Shown in pieces: positions 11,758 through 20,741 of a DNA stretch of 64,000 nt. This DNA is from Erythrophleum ivorense (lineage: Eukaryota > Streptophyta > Magnoliopsida > Fabales > Fabaceae), in assembly GCA_026724425.1 (NCBI GenBank), contig JAIUCV010000090.1:2108001-2172000 (forward strand), in the 5' to 3' direction. The number at the start of each line of letters is the position of its first letter. Position 1 is the first letter of the stretch. A program made the position numbers and the translations under genes. The notes below the pieces were generated by a model. It was not told the DNA's origin and ran no database searches. It worked only from the letters and a program-made list of their open reading frames with translations.

Positions 11758-13024
11758 GTGGGAGCTGTGGCAAATGGATGTTAAAAATGCTTTCCTCCAA
11801 GGAGATTTAGATGAGGAAGTCTACATGACTCCTCCACCGGGTCTTGAGCACATTGTTCAGCCTGGAAAGGTTCTCAAGCTTAGGAAAGCAATCTATGGCT
11901 TGAAACAGTCACCTAGAGCTTGGTATAGAAAGCTCAGCATCACTCTACTCGATCGAGGCTTCAAGAGATCAGAAGCCGATCATACCCTCTTCACCCTACA
12001 AAGCAAAGAAGGTATTATAGTCATTCTCATCTACGTGGATGACATGATCATCTCTGGGAATGACAAGGTAGGGATTCAAGAGACTAAATTATACTTGCAA
12101 TCTGTCTTTGAGATGAAAGATCTAGGCACACTAAAATACTTCCTTGGGATAGAAGTGTGTAGAGCTAGAGAAGGTCTCTTTATATCCCAAAGGAAGTACA
12201 TACTTGATCTATTGAGTGAAACAGGTAATAAGGATGCTAAACCAGCCAAGACGCCATTGGAAGATGCATACAAAACACGTCAGGGGGAGATTAAGGATGA
12301 TGAGCCGTTCAATGATGCCAAGCTATATCGCAGAATAGTTGGTAAGCTCATCTATCTTACCCTTACTAGGCCTGACATATGTTTTGCTGTGAATCAGATT
12401 AGCCAGCATATGCAAGTTCCAAAGAAGTATCATTGGGATATGGTTGATCGCATTCTGAGATATCTCAAAGGCACATCTGGCCAAGGCATATGGATGGGTT
12501 GCAATGGAAGTTCTGACATTGTTGGCTACTGTGATGCTGATTGGGCTGGTGATCGTGAGGATAGAAGATCCACAACCGGCTATTGCACCTTCATTGGAGG
12601 CAACTTGGTGACTTGGAAAAGCAAGAAACAAAAAGTGGTAGCTTGCTCAAGTGCTGAAGCTGAATACCGAGCTATGAGGAGACTCACTACAGAATTGATG
12701 TGGTTGAAAATGTTACTGTTGGACTTAGGAAGAGAGACGCCTACGCCAATCACAATGCACTGTGACAATCAGGCGGCCATCCACATTGCCTCAAACTCGG
12801 TGTTCCATGAAAGAACCAAGCATATTGAGGTGGATTGCCATAAAGTTCGAGAGCAAATGCGGCTGGGAGTTATCTTGCCTTGTTATACAAGAAGTGAAGA
12901 GCAGCTAGCCGATATCTTCACCAAAGCCGCAAGCCTCAAGACATGCGAGTTTGTCCATGAGAGACTAGGCCTCATTGATCGGCCTGATTCCCTAACCTAT
13001 GAGACCCATACTCTTTTTCCCTGA
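11756..13024 (+). pseudogene. copia polyprotein, C-terminal part, frameshifted (reverse transcriptase, RNase H)
   Basis: The continuation of the polyprotein in the +2 frame relative to the upstream part. The shift lies at about 11752-11758, where the run AATTGAG has one base too many or two too few. Visible motifs: QMDVKNAFLQG and YGLKQSPRAWY of the RVT_2 reverse transcriptase, catalytic YVDD at 12032-12043, then a copia-type RNase H with DADWAGD, SSAEAEYRA, and the late CDNQAAI, RTKHIEVD and ADIFTK motifs. An ATG-started frame opens at 11675, but its first 27 codons are out-of-frame shadow. The two parts together span about 1430 codons, the usual length for a plant copia polyprotein, so this looks like one recent indel. 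Programmed frameshifting is unlikely at this site because plant copia elements normally use one frame. Confidence 0.9.
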
Positions 13025-13061
13025 TCATAGTTTTCTCCCAAGTGCTTTTTCTATGATCAGG
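13020..13061 (+). other. Perfect 11-bp inverted repeat over the copia stop codon, followed by a T run
   Basis: CCTGATCATAG (13020-13030) and CTATGATCAGG (13051-13061) are exact reverse complements separated by 20 nt. The stop codon TGA (13022-13024) lies in the left arm, and seven T residues follow the right arm. The transcript could form a stable hairpin. The function is unknown. Confidence 0.75.
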
Positions 13062-13120
13062 TTTTTTTAATGAGGTGGTTATCAAACGGTTTCCAAGCTT
13101 AACTCATACCTTGGAGTTAA

Positions 13121-13133
13121 TCTTGAGGGGGAG
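13121..13133 (+). other. copia polypurine tract
   Basis: TCTTGAGGGGGAG abuts the 3' LTR. Its purine core GAGGGGGAG is a typical plus-strand primer site of plant copia elements. Confidence 0.9.
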
Positions 13134-13515
13134 TATTAAACCTAATCAAACTTATAAAGATAATAGACCCACTTGGTCTAGTTACCGTTGACATTACAAA
13201 GGAGAGGAGAGGTCACGGGTTCCCTTTAGCATTTGACCGTTGGAGACAAGTCACTTTCAGTGCCTCGATCTCTCCCTTACCTCGATCAACTCTTCACGTC
13301 GCTATCTACCTTGGTCCTCGGTTTATATTGTTTATAGTTTATGTCGCTTTCATCTTCTTTATCTTGAGTCTATAAATGTACACTTGAATACCTTGTAAAG
13401 AATTAACTTAAGGAAATATAATCATCCTTTGTTCAAGAAACTCTCTCTCTCTTTCACTCGATCTCACTCGATCCCTTCCAATTAGTTTCTTGGAGTGTTT
13501 CTTACAAAACTTACA
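13134..13515 (+). repeat. copia 3' LTR (382 bp)
   Basis: It matches 7974-8355 at constant offset 5160, with two substitutions seen (13474 and 13481). It has the same length and the same TA...CA ends. The right target duplication TAAGT follows at 13516-13520. Confidence 0.95.
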
Positions 13516-14199
13516 TAAGTATGGGTCCGTCTTGATCATTACATAAACTATAAGTATGTTTCTACATTGTGTGGAGGCATAGAGCTACGATTGGGACTCC
13601 TTACTACTTATGTTTCTCTCAGGATGGTAACTTTGATGTTCCTCTCAAGGAATGAGAATCATGTCACACATGTTGCTCCTCATAGTCCCGTGGAGAACCT
13701 AATGCATGTTTGGCTAAGTATGGGTCCGTCTTGATCATTACATACACTAAAGTATGTTTCTACATTGTGTGGAGGCATAAAGCTACAATTGGGACTCCTT
13801 ACTACTTATGTTTCTCTCAGGATGGTAGCTTTGATGTTCCTCTCTAGGAATGAGAATCATGTCACACATGATGCTCCCATAGTCCCGTAGAGAACCTAAT
13901 GCATCTTTGGCTAAGTATGGGTCCGTCTTGATTATTACATACACTACAAGTATGTTTCTACATTGTGTGGAGGCATAGAGCTACAATTGGGACTCCTTAC
14001 TACTTACGTTTCTCTCAGGATGGTAGCTTTGATGTTCCTCTCAAGGAATGAGAATCATGTCACACATGTTGCTCCTCATAGTCCCGTAGAGAACCTAATG
14101 CATCTTTGGCTAAGTATGGGTCCGTCTTGATCATTACATACACTACAAGTATGTTTCTACATTGTGTGGAGGCATAGAGCTACGATTGGGACTCCTTAC
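13516..14199 (+). repeat. Satellite between the two transposons (684 bp)
   Basis: About three and a half monomers in the same orientation as the left block. The phase continues that of 7973 (GGCTAAG then TATGGG). The array resumes at 22219 at the point where it breaks here (GGACTCCTTAC then TTACTACTTTCG, with CTTAC duplicated). Nothing else is visible in it. Confidence 0.96.
14195..14199. other. Target site duplication CTTAC (left copy) of the Athila-like element
   Basis: CTTAC directly precedes the 5' LTR and recurs at 22219-22223. The host sequence is the satellite string ACTCCTTACTAC. Confidence 0.96.
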
Positions 14200-14500
14200 T
14201 GATGTACTTGTATTTTCATTGTTTTAGCACTCTTAATTCATTCCTTTTGCATACATATATCATCACATCTTTACCATTTACATCCATATTTTTCATCTAC
14301 TTTTCACACATGATAGGATTTGCATTGGCATTGCATGCATTCCTGCACTTGGAGTTGTTTTCAGGTGCTTTTGGAGGCTTTAGAGGATATCTTGAAGGTG
14401 GGAGATGGGTGCTTGATCAACGGGAATGAAGTGGGACGCATAAACCAGAAGAAGGCAGGATGTATGTACAGACTCGACATGCAGACTCGACCAGCATGTC

Positions 14501-14607
14501 GAGTTGGTGTCAAAGGCAGCTCCTTTACGCGCACACGATCAAGCCCGTCGAGTCGGTGATCGAGTTGGTGTCAAAGGCAGCTCCTTTACGCGAACACGAT
14601 CAAGTCC
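14501..14607 (+). repeat. 61-bp tandem duplication in Athila LTR
   Basis: The unit starting GAGTTGGTGTCAAAGGCAGC at 14501 begins again at 14562, with small differences (CGCGCACACG versus CGCGAACACG; AAGCCCGTC versus AAGTCCGTC). It lies about 60-170 bp upstream of the TATA box, where U3 enhancers are often duplicated. The same structure is in the 3' LTR from 21043. Confidence 0.85.
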
Positions 14608-14667
14608 GTCAAGAAACACGTAGTGTTTGCACGCACGTGCCCTTTTTTACTTTTTTCTAAAACCTAG

Positions 14668-14675
14668 TATAAAAG
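14668..14675 (+). promoter_or_regulatory. TATA box of the Athila-like LTR
   Basis: TATAAAAG, followed about 130 bp later by AATAAA. The order promoter then polyadenylation signal defines a plausible U3-R layout. Copy in the 3' LTR at 21210-21217. Confidence 0.75.
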
Positions 14676-14803
14676 GCCAAATGATGTCATTTGTGTCAGA
14701 CATCTTCTTTTCACTCTCCAAAACCAGAAAATCGCCCTTTAGGGTTCTTTCCTTGTATTTCAGATTGCTTCTTTGTCTTTGAGATTTTGCAACTATTTCC
14801 TTC

Positions 14804-14809
14804 AATAAA
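14804..14809 (+). terminator. Polyadenylation signal candidate in Athila-like LTR
   Basis: AATAAA within CTTCAATAAAGTTG. The functional copy for element transcripts would be the one in the 3' LTR at 21346-21351. Confidence 0.6.
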
Positions 14810-15679
14810 GTTGTTTAGTTTTTAATCCTCTTTCTAATGATGCAAGTTTTATCAATTTCTGGGTTTGATTTCTGTATGGCGATTTCTGAGTAGTCATCTA
14901 GGGTTCTTGAGGGTTGGGTTAGATTAGTGAAAATCCATGATTACCCAGGGTGTTTAAGCTTTGAATTTCTGATTTCCCTTCTTGATTAGTGCACTTAATG
15001 CTTTTTCCTCTATGATTAATTGGAGTTTGAAATTAGGCATTTCAGCACCCAGAAGGTGTTTGATGAAATGCCTGAACCAGCTATTACAAGAAATTTGCAT
15101 ATCATACCTAGGATACTAGCTGCCTTGATTGCATTTTAGCATTTGCAAACTGTTTCTTAATGCTTGTTAGTGTGCATTTCGCCATGAGAGTGGGTCTGGA
15201 AGCATACTAACTCGATAGCTCCTGCCACGAGAGTGGATTTGCTAGTTGTCGAGTTTGCAGCTGAGGGACTAGCTCTGCTTGAGTTTTGTTGAACACCCTA
15301 GTGTTAGTCATGGAGATTCATTAGTCAATAACACCCAATCCTCAGGATCCTTTGTCTTTAATTGTTTCTCATCTTGTGTTTGTTACTTAAGCTTTTTATC
15401 TTTTATATTTTATCTTGTTGCATTCTGTTCTATCAGCCTTCTTGTCTTTAGCATCTTACAATTGTCATTTATTACCTTGCTTTTGTTAATTGCATTCCAT
15501 TTCTGTTAATTAGGGTGTTAGTTTACAATTTCCATAATTTGCATTTGGCTTGACTTAGTTATCCTTGATTGCATCTTATCTGCATAGCATCGACACCAAT
15601 TTGGATTGACACCTCAAATGCTACAATGACATGAGTAGTGGATTTGAGTAATTGTTTAGTAAAAATCCTACTATCAATT

Positions 15680-15694
15680 TGGCGCCGTTGCCGG
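15680..15694 (+). other. Athila primer binding site (tRNA-Asp)
   Basis: TGGCGCCGTTGCCGG lies three bases after the LTR end. It is complementary to the 3' terminal 15 bases of plant tRNA-Asp (GTC), the primer typical of Athila and related gypsy elements. Confidence 0.9.
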
Positions 15695-15868
15695 TTGGGT
15701 GTTTGTTTGCTACATTTAGGATTTCAAGATACTTAAGATCAAGTTCGTTTCCGAGTTACACAGTTCCTGATTTTGCCATTTCTCTCTGTCTTTGTCATTG
15801 CAGGTACCGAACACGACAGACTCTACGTGCAAACTCGACGAACACCATCGAGTTAGTACTTTGGTTGT
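15695..15868 (+). other. Athila-like leader between primer site and gag
   Basis: 174 bp with no conserved coding signal. It contains a GACTCT/AACTCGACG/ATCGAGTTA cluster related to a motif that recurs through the element. Confidence 0.5.
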
Positions 15869-18796
15869 ATGCAAACGAGATCAAAGGGCAGTGGCAACTT
15901 GATCCATTACTTAGACAACATCAACCGACTGAACAGAGTGTCTCGGGTTTCTGTTGACCAGGTCAGAGAGGAGAGTCAGAATCACCAGGCAGAGGCTGAG
16001 CAGTGTGTTGACGCCATGGACAACCCTCAGGGTAATGGCAACGCTCCAGCAGTTAGACCCATTGGAGCGGGTGATGCTCCAAACGCACATACGCAGAGGC
16101 AGGGGATTGTTCCACCACCGGTGCAGAACAACAATTTCGAGATCAAGCTCGGAATGATCAATCTGGTGCAAAATAAGATGTTCCATGGTCTGCCCTGCGA
16201 AGATCCTATAGACCACCTCGACGAGTTCGACCGGCTTTGTAATCTGTCTCGGGTTAACGGTGTTTCTGAGGACGCCATCAAGTTGCGCCTCTTCCCTCTA
16301 TCACTTGGGGAGAAGGCACACCAGTGGGAGAAAAACTTGCCCCACAACTCTATCACAACCTGGAACGACTGCAAGAAGGCGTTTCTTGCGAAGTTTTTCT
16401 CAACGGGAAGGACAGCTAAGCTCCGTAGCGACATCTCGAGCTTCCACCAGAAGAACGGTGAAACGTTTTCTGAGGCTTGGGAACGTTTCAAGTGCTATAC
16501 GAGTCAGTGCCCACACCACGGTTTTAGTAATGAATCCCTGCTCAGCACTATGTATAGAGGTGTTATCCCGAGGTACAGGCAGATGCTCGATACCGCGAGC
16601 AACGGAGATTTCCTGAGCCAGGACGTTGAGGAAGGCTGGCAGCTTGTGGAGAACTTGGCTAGGTCATATGGGAATTATAACGAGGAGAACGACCGCACGA
16701 ACCGCAGCTCTGTCGAGTCTGATGACAAATTGAAAAAGGAAGTGAAGGGCTTGAATGAAAAGTTGGATAAGCTACTCCAAGCTCAATCCACAATGAAGCA
16801 CGTCCATTTTGTTTCTGAGGACGAGTATGTGCAGGTCCAGGAAGGGGAGATTGATCAGCAGGTTGAGGAAGTGAGTTATGTGCAGAACAACCAGGGTGGT
16901 TACAACAAAGGCTACTACACGTACAAAGCCAACCCGAATCTGTCCTACCGAAGTACGAATGTCGCAAATCCTCAAGATCAGGTTTATCCACCACAAACAC
17001 CGCAAAGTCAGTCTACGCAACCGCAGAGCCAACCACAGCAGCAGCAAGTGTTCGTTCCGCGAGGGCAGTTTGTGAGCCAACAGGGCGGGTATCCACCTAG
17101 ACAGCATCAGGGAGCACCACCAGCGTTTGCTCCTCCGCAGGTACAAGCGCCACAGCTTCAGGAACCCGACATGAGGGCCATGTTACAGCAGCTGTTGCAA
17201 GGTCAAGCTAATGGAGTTATTGAGACAAGTAAGAAGCTTGCGGAGATGAACAGCAAGCTTGATTCCTTAAACTCCAGGATTACGACCATTGAGAACAACC
17301 GTGCCTCCTCTTCTACAGAACACCCTGGTCAACTCCCTGGGAAGGCCATTCAGAATCCCAAGGACCACTGCCATGTCATCTACTCAAACGATGACATAGA
17401 TCAGGCAGCTGAGAATGAAAGAGCCATCCAAAACATATCTCGGCTTCTCCATGGTACAAACTTTAATGAGGACATTAAGATTCAAGAAGGGGAGGATTGC
17501 ACTGAAGATGAGGTTCAGATTAAAGGTCAGAATGAGCTGAAATCTGGGTTTAAGGGTAAACTCGATCAGCAGACTCTATCACCAAATCGAGTCAGCGCAC
17601 AACAGGGCGAAAATGGTAGAAGCTACTTGCAAACTCGACATGTTGATAGAGTCAAGCCAACTTCAGGTCCTGAACAAGTTGTTCCGCCTCCTTATAAGCC
17701 CCCGCTTCCATTTCCAGGCATAATCCTCACCAAGGCTCAAAAGAAGGTAATCTCCAAGTTTAGAGCTGATATGAGTGAGATTGGTGTGGAGTTACCAAAT
17801 ATGGGAAACATGAAAGAAGCTCATCTCCAAATGAAGCTGATTATGGATGTTCTTGCAAACAAGGAGAAAGTCACTGAGCTTCTGGAACTCTCTAGTGAAC
17901 CCCAAGTCACACCAACCTCACTTCCTAAGCTCAAAGATCAAGGAAAGTTCACTCTGCCCTGCTCTCTTGGTGATTTGCAGCTAGATGATGCACTTGTGGA
18001 TTCTGGAGCAAGTGTAAATTTGATTTCGCTGGGTTTGGTTAATAAGCTGGGTGCACAGAGTATGATGCAGCGGCCTAGATCTTCTATCATGTTTGGGGAT
18101 GCTTCTTCTAAGTCTCCACTTGGTATTATCATGGATTATCCTCTGAAGGTTGGAGAATGCACCATACCAACAGACCTCACTGTTCTGGATATGGTTGATA
18201 AGAAAGAGGTCCCATTGATTCTTGGAACTCCATTCCTTACTACAGCTGGAGCCTCAATTGATTTCCCCAACAAGATGGTGATCCTTCACAATGTCAACAA
18301 CAAGGTCTCCTACCCACTCAAGGGTTACACTACTGAGTATTGTGGAACTATAACAACTGCAGAGTTAGGATCCAAAGTGATTGAATTTGGACTTGTTGAG
18401 GCTGTGAAGGTGCTGCACAGTGTGTCTACGAAGCTTGATGAGCGTCAGACATGCGTTTTTGATGGAGAGAGCCTTCAGGCATTGTTCAGTGAGCAATTGG
18501 GAAGTGCTCAAAAGGAGGGGGTGAGTATGGTTTCAAAGGCTACTCTCAAGAAGAAAAATAAGAGAAATGAACCTCAGCCTCCCTCCTCAAACCCATCTCA
18601 GCCCGCAGTGACTCTTTTGCCACTAGAACTCAAGGGTGGAAAGATTGAGTACAAGGTCCAGTACAAAGGAAGATCTAAACCTTTCTCAAGCGCTAGAGCC
18701 GTCATCAGTCCTGAACTCCAGAAAGATCCAATCAAGCTTCTCTCTCAGGTCCTGACCATCACTCTTGAAGGCAGGCCAGATTTCAACCCTCCCTAG
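15869..18796 (+). CDS. Athila-like Gag-protease protein
   Basis: An intact 975-codon frame. The retrotransposon Gag core is at about residues 88-230 (EDPIDHLDEFDRLC, LGEKAHQWEKNLP, FLAKFFSTGRTAKLR, ETFSEAWERFK). A short charged, coiled-coil-like stretch follows (about 285-312), then a Gln/Pro-rich linker (about 370-440) and a second helical stretch near 455-485. An aspartic protease has catalytic DSGA with Asp at 711, preceded by LPCSLGDLQLDDALV and followed by LILGTPFL. I see no CCHC zinc knuckle. The last 100 or so residues (LELKGGKIEYKV to the end) are unfamiliar. The first ATG (15869) is used here; the ATG at 16016 (residue 50) has a better plant context (GCCATGG) and could be the real start. 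The frame closes with TAG and no pol frame follows. An intact frame in a pol-less element suggests its protein may be selected, or that the copy is simply young. Confidence 0.92.
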   Translation: MQTRSKGSGNLIHYLDNINRLNRVSRVSVDQVREESQNHQAEAEQCVDAMDNPQGNGNAPAVRPIGAGDAPNAHTQRQGIVPPPVQNNNFEIKLGMINLVQNKMFHGLPCEDPIDHLDEFDRLCNLSRVNGVSEDAIKLRLFPLSLGEKAHQWEKNLPHNSITTWNDCKKAFLAKFFSTGRTAKLRSDISSFHQKNGETFSEAWERFKCYTSQCPHHGFSNESLLSTMYRGVIPRYRQMLDTASNGDFLSQDVEEGWQLVENLARSYGNYNEENDRTNRSSVESDDKLKKEVKGLNEKLDKLLQAQSTMKHVHFVSEDEYVQVQEGEIDQQVEEVSYVQNNQGGYNKGYYTYKANPNLSYRSTNVANPQDQVYPPQTPQSQSTQPQSQPQQQQVFVPRGQFVSQQGGYPPRQHQGAPPAFAPPQVQAPQLQEPDMRAMLQQLLQGQANGVIETSKKLAEMNSKLDSLNSRITTIENNRASSSTEHPGQLPGKAIQNPKDHCHVIYSNDDIDQAAENERAIQNISRLLHGTNFNEDIKIQEGEDCTEDEVQIKGQNELKSGFKGKLDQQTLSPNRVSAQQGENGRSYLQTRHVDRVKPTSGPEQVVPPPYKPPLPFPGIILTKAQKKVISKFRADMSEIGVELPNMGNMKEAHLQMKLIMDVLANKEKVTELLELSSEPQVTPTSLPKLKDQGKFTLPCSLGDLQLDDALVDSGASVNLISLGLVNKLGAQSMMQRPRSSIMFGDASSKSPLGIIMDYPLKVGECTIPTDLTVLDMVDKKEVPLILGTPFLTTAGASIDFPNKMVILHNVNNKVSYPLKGYTTEYCGTITTAELGSKVIEFGLVEAVKVLHSVSTKLDERQTCVFDGESLQALFSEQLGSAQKEGVSMVSKATLKKKNKRNEPQPPSSNPSQPAVTLLPLELKGGKIEYKVQYKGRSKPFSSARAVISPELQKDPIKLLSQVLTITLEGRPDFNPP

Positions 18797-20012
18797 CAAG
18801 TTCAAGGGAAAGTCAAGCTAAGAGACTTAAAACAAAGCTCACTTGGGAGGAAGTCCCATGCTTATCCATGTACATATTGCTTTAAGTTTTTGGTTTATTT
18901 AATGTGTTTTTTGTAGTGTCTTTGATTGGCAGGTCTCAAGAAAGGAGTTTGAGCTAAAAGGGCCAAGACAACAAACTGTGAAAAAAGGGCAAAATATTGA
19001 CTCGATCAGCTGCCAGAGCCTGCACTCGCCATAATGCACTAGCTTGATCGCAGACTCGATCACTCCCATCCAGTAAGCCTAGAACCACTCTAGCTTTCAC
19101 ATTACCTTCTTCTCCCATCCTTGAGGTAACAACTCCATCACCATTGTATATACCATGTCATTTCGGTTTTTATTGGTTTTTGATTCTTGAAACCTTCTCC
19201 TTTCTTTTGTTACACAAGGGACTGTGTAATTCAAGTTTGGGGGAGGGGTTGAGATGTATTTGACCTTCTTTTCTATTTTCTTATCTCAAATTTTTGCACC
19301 ATGTAAGGCATAGAAAAACACATAAAAATTTGAAATTTTTTTGAAAAATTCAAAAATATTCATGTAGTTGCATTCATAATTGTTAGATTCACAATCATGT
19401 TGCATTGTTGATACAGCCTTGTAAAATAACGATCTCATGCGATATGATTTGTGCCTTGGTTTTTGATTCTCTGATGCATTAGGGTGAGAATGAAGCATTT
19501 AAAACGAAACCGTGTTTAACTTGATCACATCATGACATGCACATCTCACTTGATCACTGCTGCGAATTGAAGCTTATCCCTGTTTATCTGAACCTTAATC
19601 TTGACATTTAAATATCATTGCATGCATTGAAAGCAACTCATGGATAGCATACATATCTGGACAATCTTTTCCCATTTGTTTATCCTCTTTGTTTGTCCAG
19701 GTAGTTTTCTTTCCCGCACCCTGAACACTTTAGCCTTTTCATTCAAACCCCCATTACTCTTGTGTGTGCTTGTGAGGCCTTGTTTCGATTATGCTTAGCA
19801 GAACGTGTTGAGTTTAAACCGGCAAGAGTGGGATGTCTAGGTATCTAGTTCGATTTTGGGATTGTTTTCAGGCTAAGTTTGGGGGTGTTGTTTTGAGCGC
19901 TATGGTTTCATATTCAAAAAGTGGGAAAAGAAAAGTGTTTTGATTAAGTGATTAAGGCCAGGGAGTTGTTTTGTGTTTCAAAAGGGTCTAGTAAAGGTTT
20001 GGGAATAGTTTT

Positions 20013-20041
20013 AAGAAAGAAAAGAAAAAAAAAAAAGGGGG
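20013..20041 (+). other. Internal 29-nt polypurine run
   Basis: An uninterrupted purine run including A12 followed by G5, about 700 bp before the 3' LTR. It resembles a plus-strand primer more than the sequence at the LTR edge does. It could be a second or ancestral polypurine tract, or simple low-complexity sequence. Confidence 0.5.
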
Positions 20042-20727
20042 TTCTAAGTTAAAAGAAAAGAAGGCAATTGCCTCAGCTGTTTAAAAGAAAGAACGGAGTT
20101 CCCTAAGTGTTAGGTTTCCCAAACCGCTAGATGTTACCATAAGATCACCTCTCCCTTGGCTAGTTCACAAAAGAAAAAGAAGAAAAGAGCAAGTGCTCCT
20201 CTGAGTCTAAAGGCGCAAAGCCTATTTTGTAGTTAGGAGTCGTTTGGTTTTTCTGGGGTTCGGGTACTGACGCTATCGAGTCTGAGCTAGGTAGTTAGAG
20301 GTTCTGCTCTTGCATCCTCCTGGGTTATAACTCTTAGCCTTCTGCCAAAGCATTGTCATTTTCTTGAGAGATCCCTATCCTTTAAACCGTTTTATGACTT
20401 TAAGAAACCATATTTTTCTCTTGACCTTTACCTTGAGCCAAATGAGTTGTTAATTTGCATGTTTATAATTCATTGTTCACCATAATAAATGTTAAAGGGA
20501 TTTTGCTGATAAGAATGCATTGTTTGAGTGACTGTGAAGTTGGATTGATCTTGTTAAGCATGATACAGATTTTCAAAGAAATAGCTCTCACCTTGCTGCA
20601 TTTTAGAACCATAAACTTGGACATATATCAAATCGTTTTTGCTTGTTGTTTTTGGCTGTATCAGCTCGTTTTCAAACCTCATCCCTTTCTTTGCACTTAT
20701 TTGTTTGCTTGAGGGCAAGCAAAAGAC

Positions 20728-20741
20728 AAGTTTGGGGTTGT
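20728..20741 (+). other. Athila-like polypurine-tract region before 3' LTR
   Basis: CAAGTTTGGGGTTG followed by T abuts the LTR start. The AAGTTTGGGG motif is typical before Athila 3' LTRs, although it is not a pure purine run. Confidence 0.7.

Larger units (their letters stand above)
7974..13515 (+). mobile_element. Ty1/copia LTR retrotransposon, full length, frameshifted
   Basis: A 5542-bp element with 382-bp LTRs, a methionine-initiator tRNA primer site, a polypurine tract and a 5-bp target duplication. The domain order gag - zinc knuckle - protease - integrase - reverse transcriptase - RNase H is that of Ty1/copia (integrase before reverse transcriptase). The LTRs differ at 2 of 382 positions by eye (8314/13474 T/C and 8321/13481 C/A), so insertion was recent. 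The polyprotein frame is interrupted once inside reverse transcriptase, so this copy is probably not autonomous as it stands. The termini are TA...CA rather than TG...CA in both LTRs. I do not assign a named family. Confidence 0.97.
14200..15676 (+). repeat. Athila-like 5' LTR (1477 bp)
   Basis: It starts TGATGTACTTG and ends TCCTACTATCA, and matches 20742-22218 at offset 6542 without indels. It holds a TATA box (14668-14675), a polyadenylation signal (14804-14809), a 61-bp tandem duplication (14501-14607) and a stretch that reads like a PPR motif (about 15048-15086). The open frames at 14202-14429, 14320-14559 and 14460-14660 recur in the other LTR only because the LTRs are copies. Confidence 0.97.
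18797..20741 (+). other. Athila-like 3' internal region without pol
   Basis: 1.95 kb where an autonomous element would carry reverse transcriptase, RNase H and integrase. No such motif (YVDD, DD35E, HHCC) appears in any frame; the open frames are short (70-110 codons), and one runs into the LTR. It contains three AAGTTTGGGG-type motifs (19234, 19875, 20730), an AT-rich near-palindrome at about 19331-19352, and a 29-nt pure purine run at 20013-20041. The sequence does not look like a freshly deleted pol gene. Confidence 0.8.

Noticed and set aside
13516..14199. Nested insertion of one retrotransposon in the other
   Set aside because: Each element has its own target duplication and both are separated by in-phase satellite, so they are independent insertions.
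14202..14660. Overlapping small open frames in the Athila LTR
   Set aside because: They are duplicated in the 3' LTR by descent, overlap each other in different frames and lie over promoter and tandem-repeat sequence.
16027..17146. Minus-strand and alternative-frame open frames over the gag gene
   Set aside because: Shadows of the 975-codon Gag-protease frame, which has recognisable domains.
19331..19352. AT-rich hairpin TGAAATTTTTTTGAAAAATTCA
   Set aside because: An imperfect palindrome in low-complexity AT sequence; expected often by chance in such composition.
18797..20741. Env-like or pol remnant after Athila gag
   Set aside because: Short frames only, with no catalytic motifs, signal peptide or transmembrane pattern that I could support.
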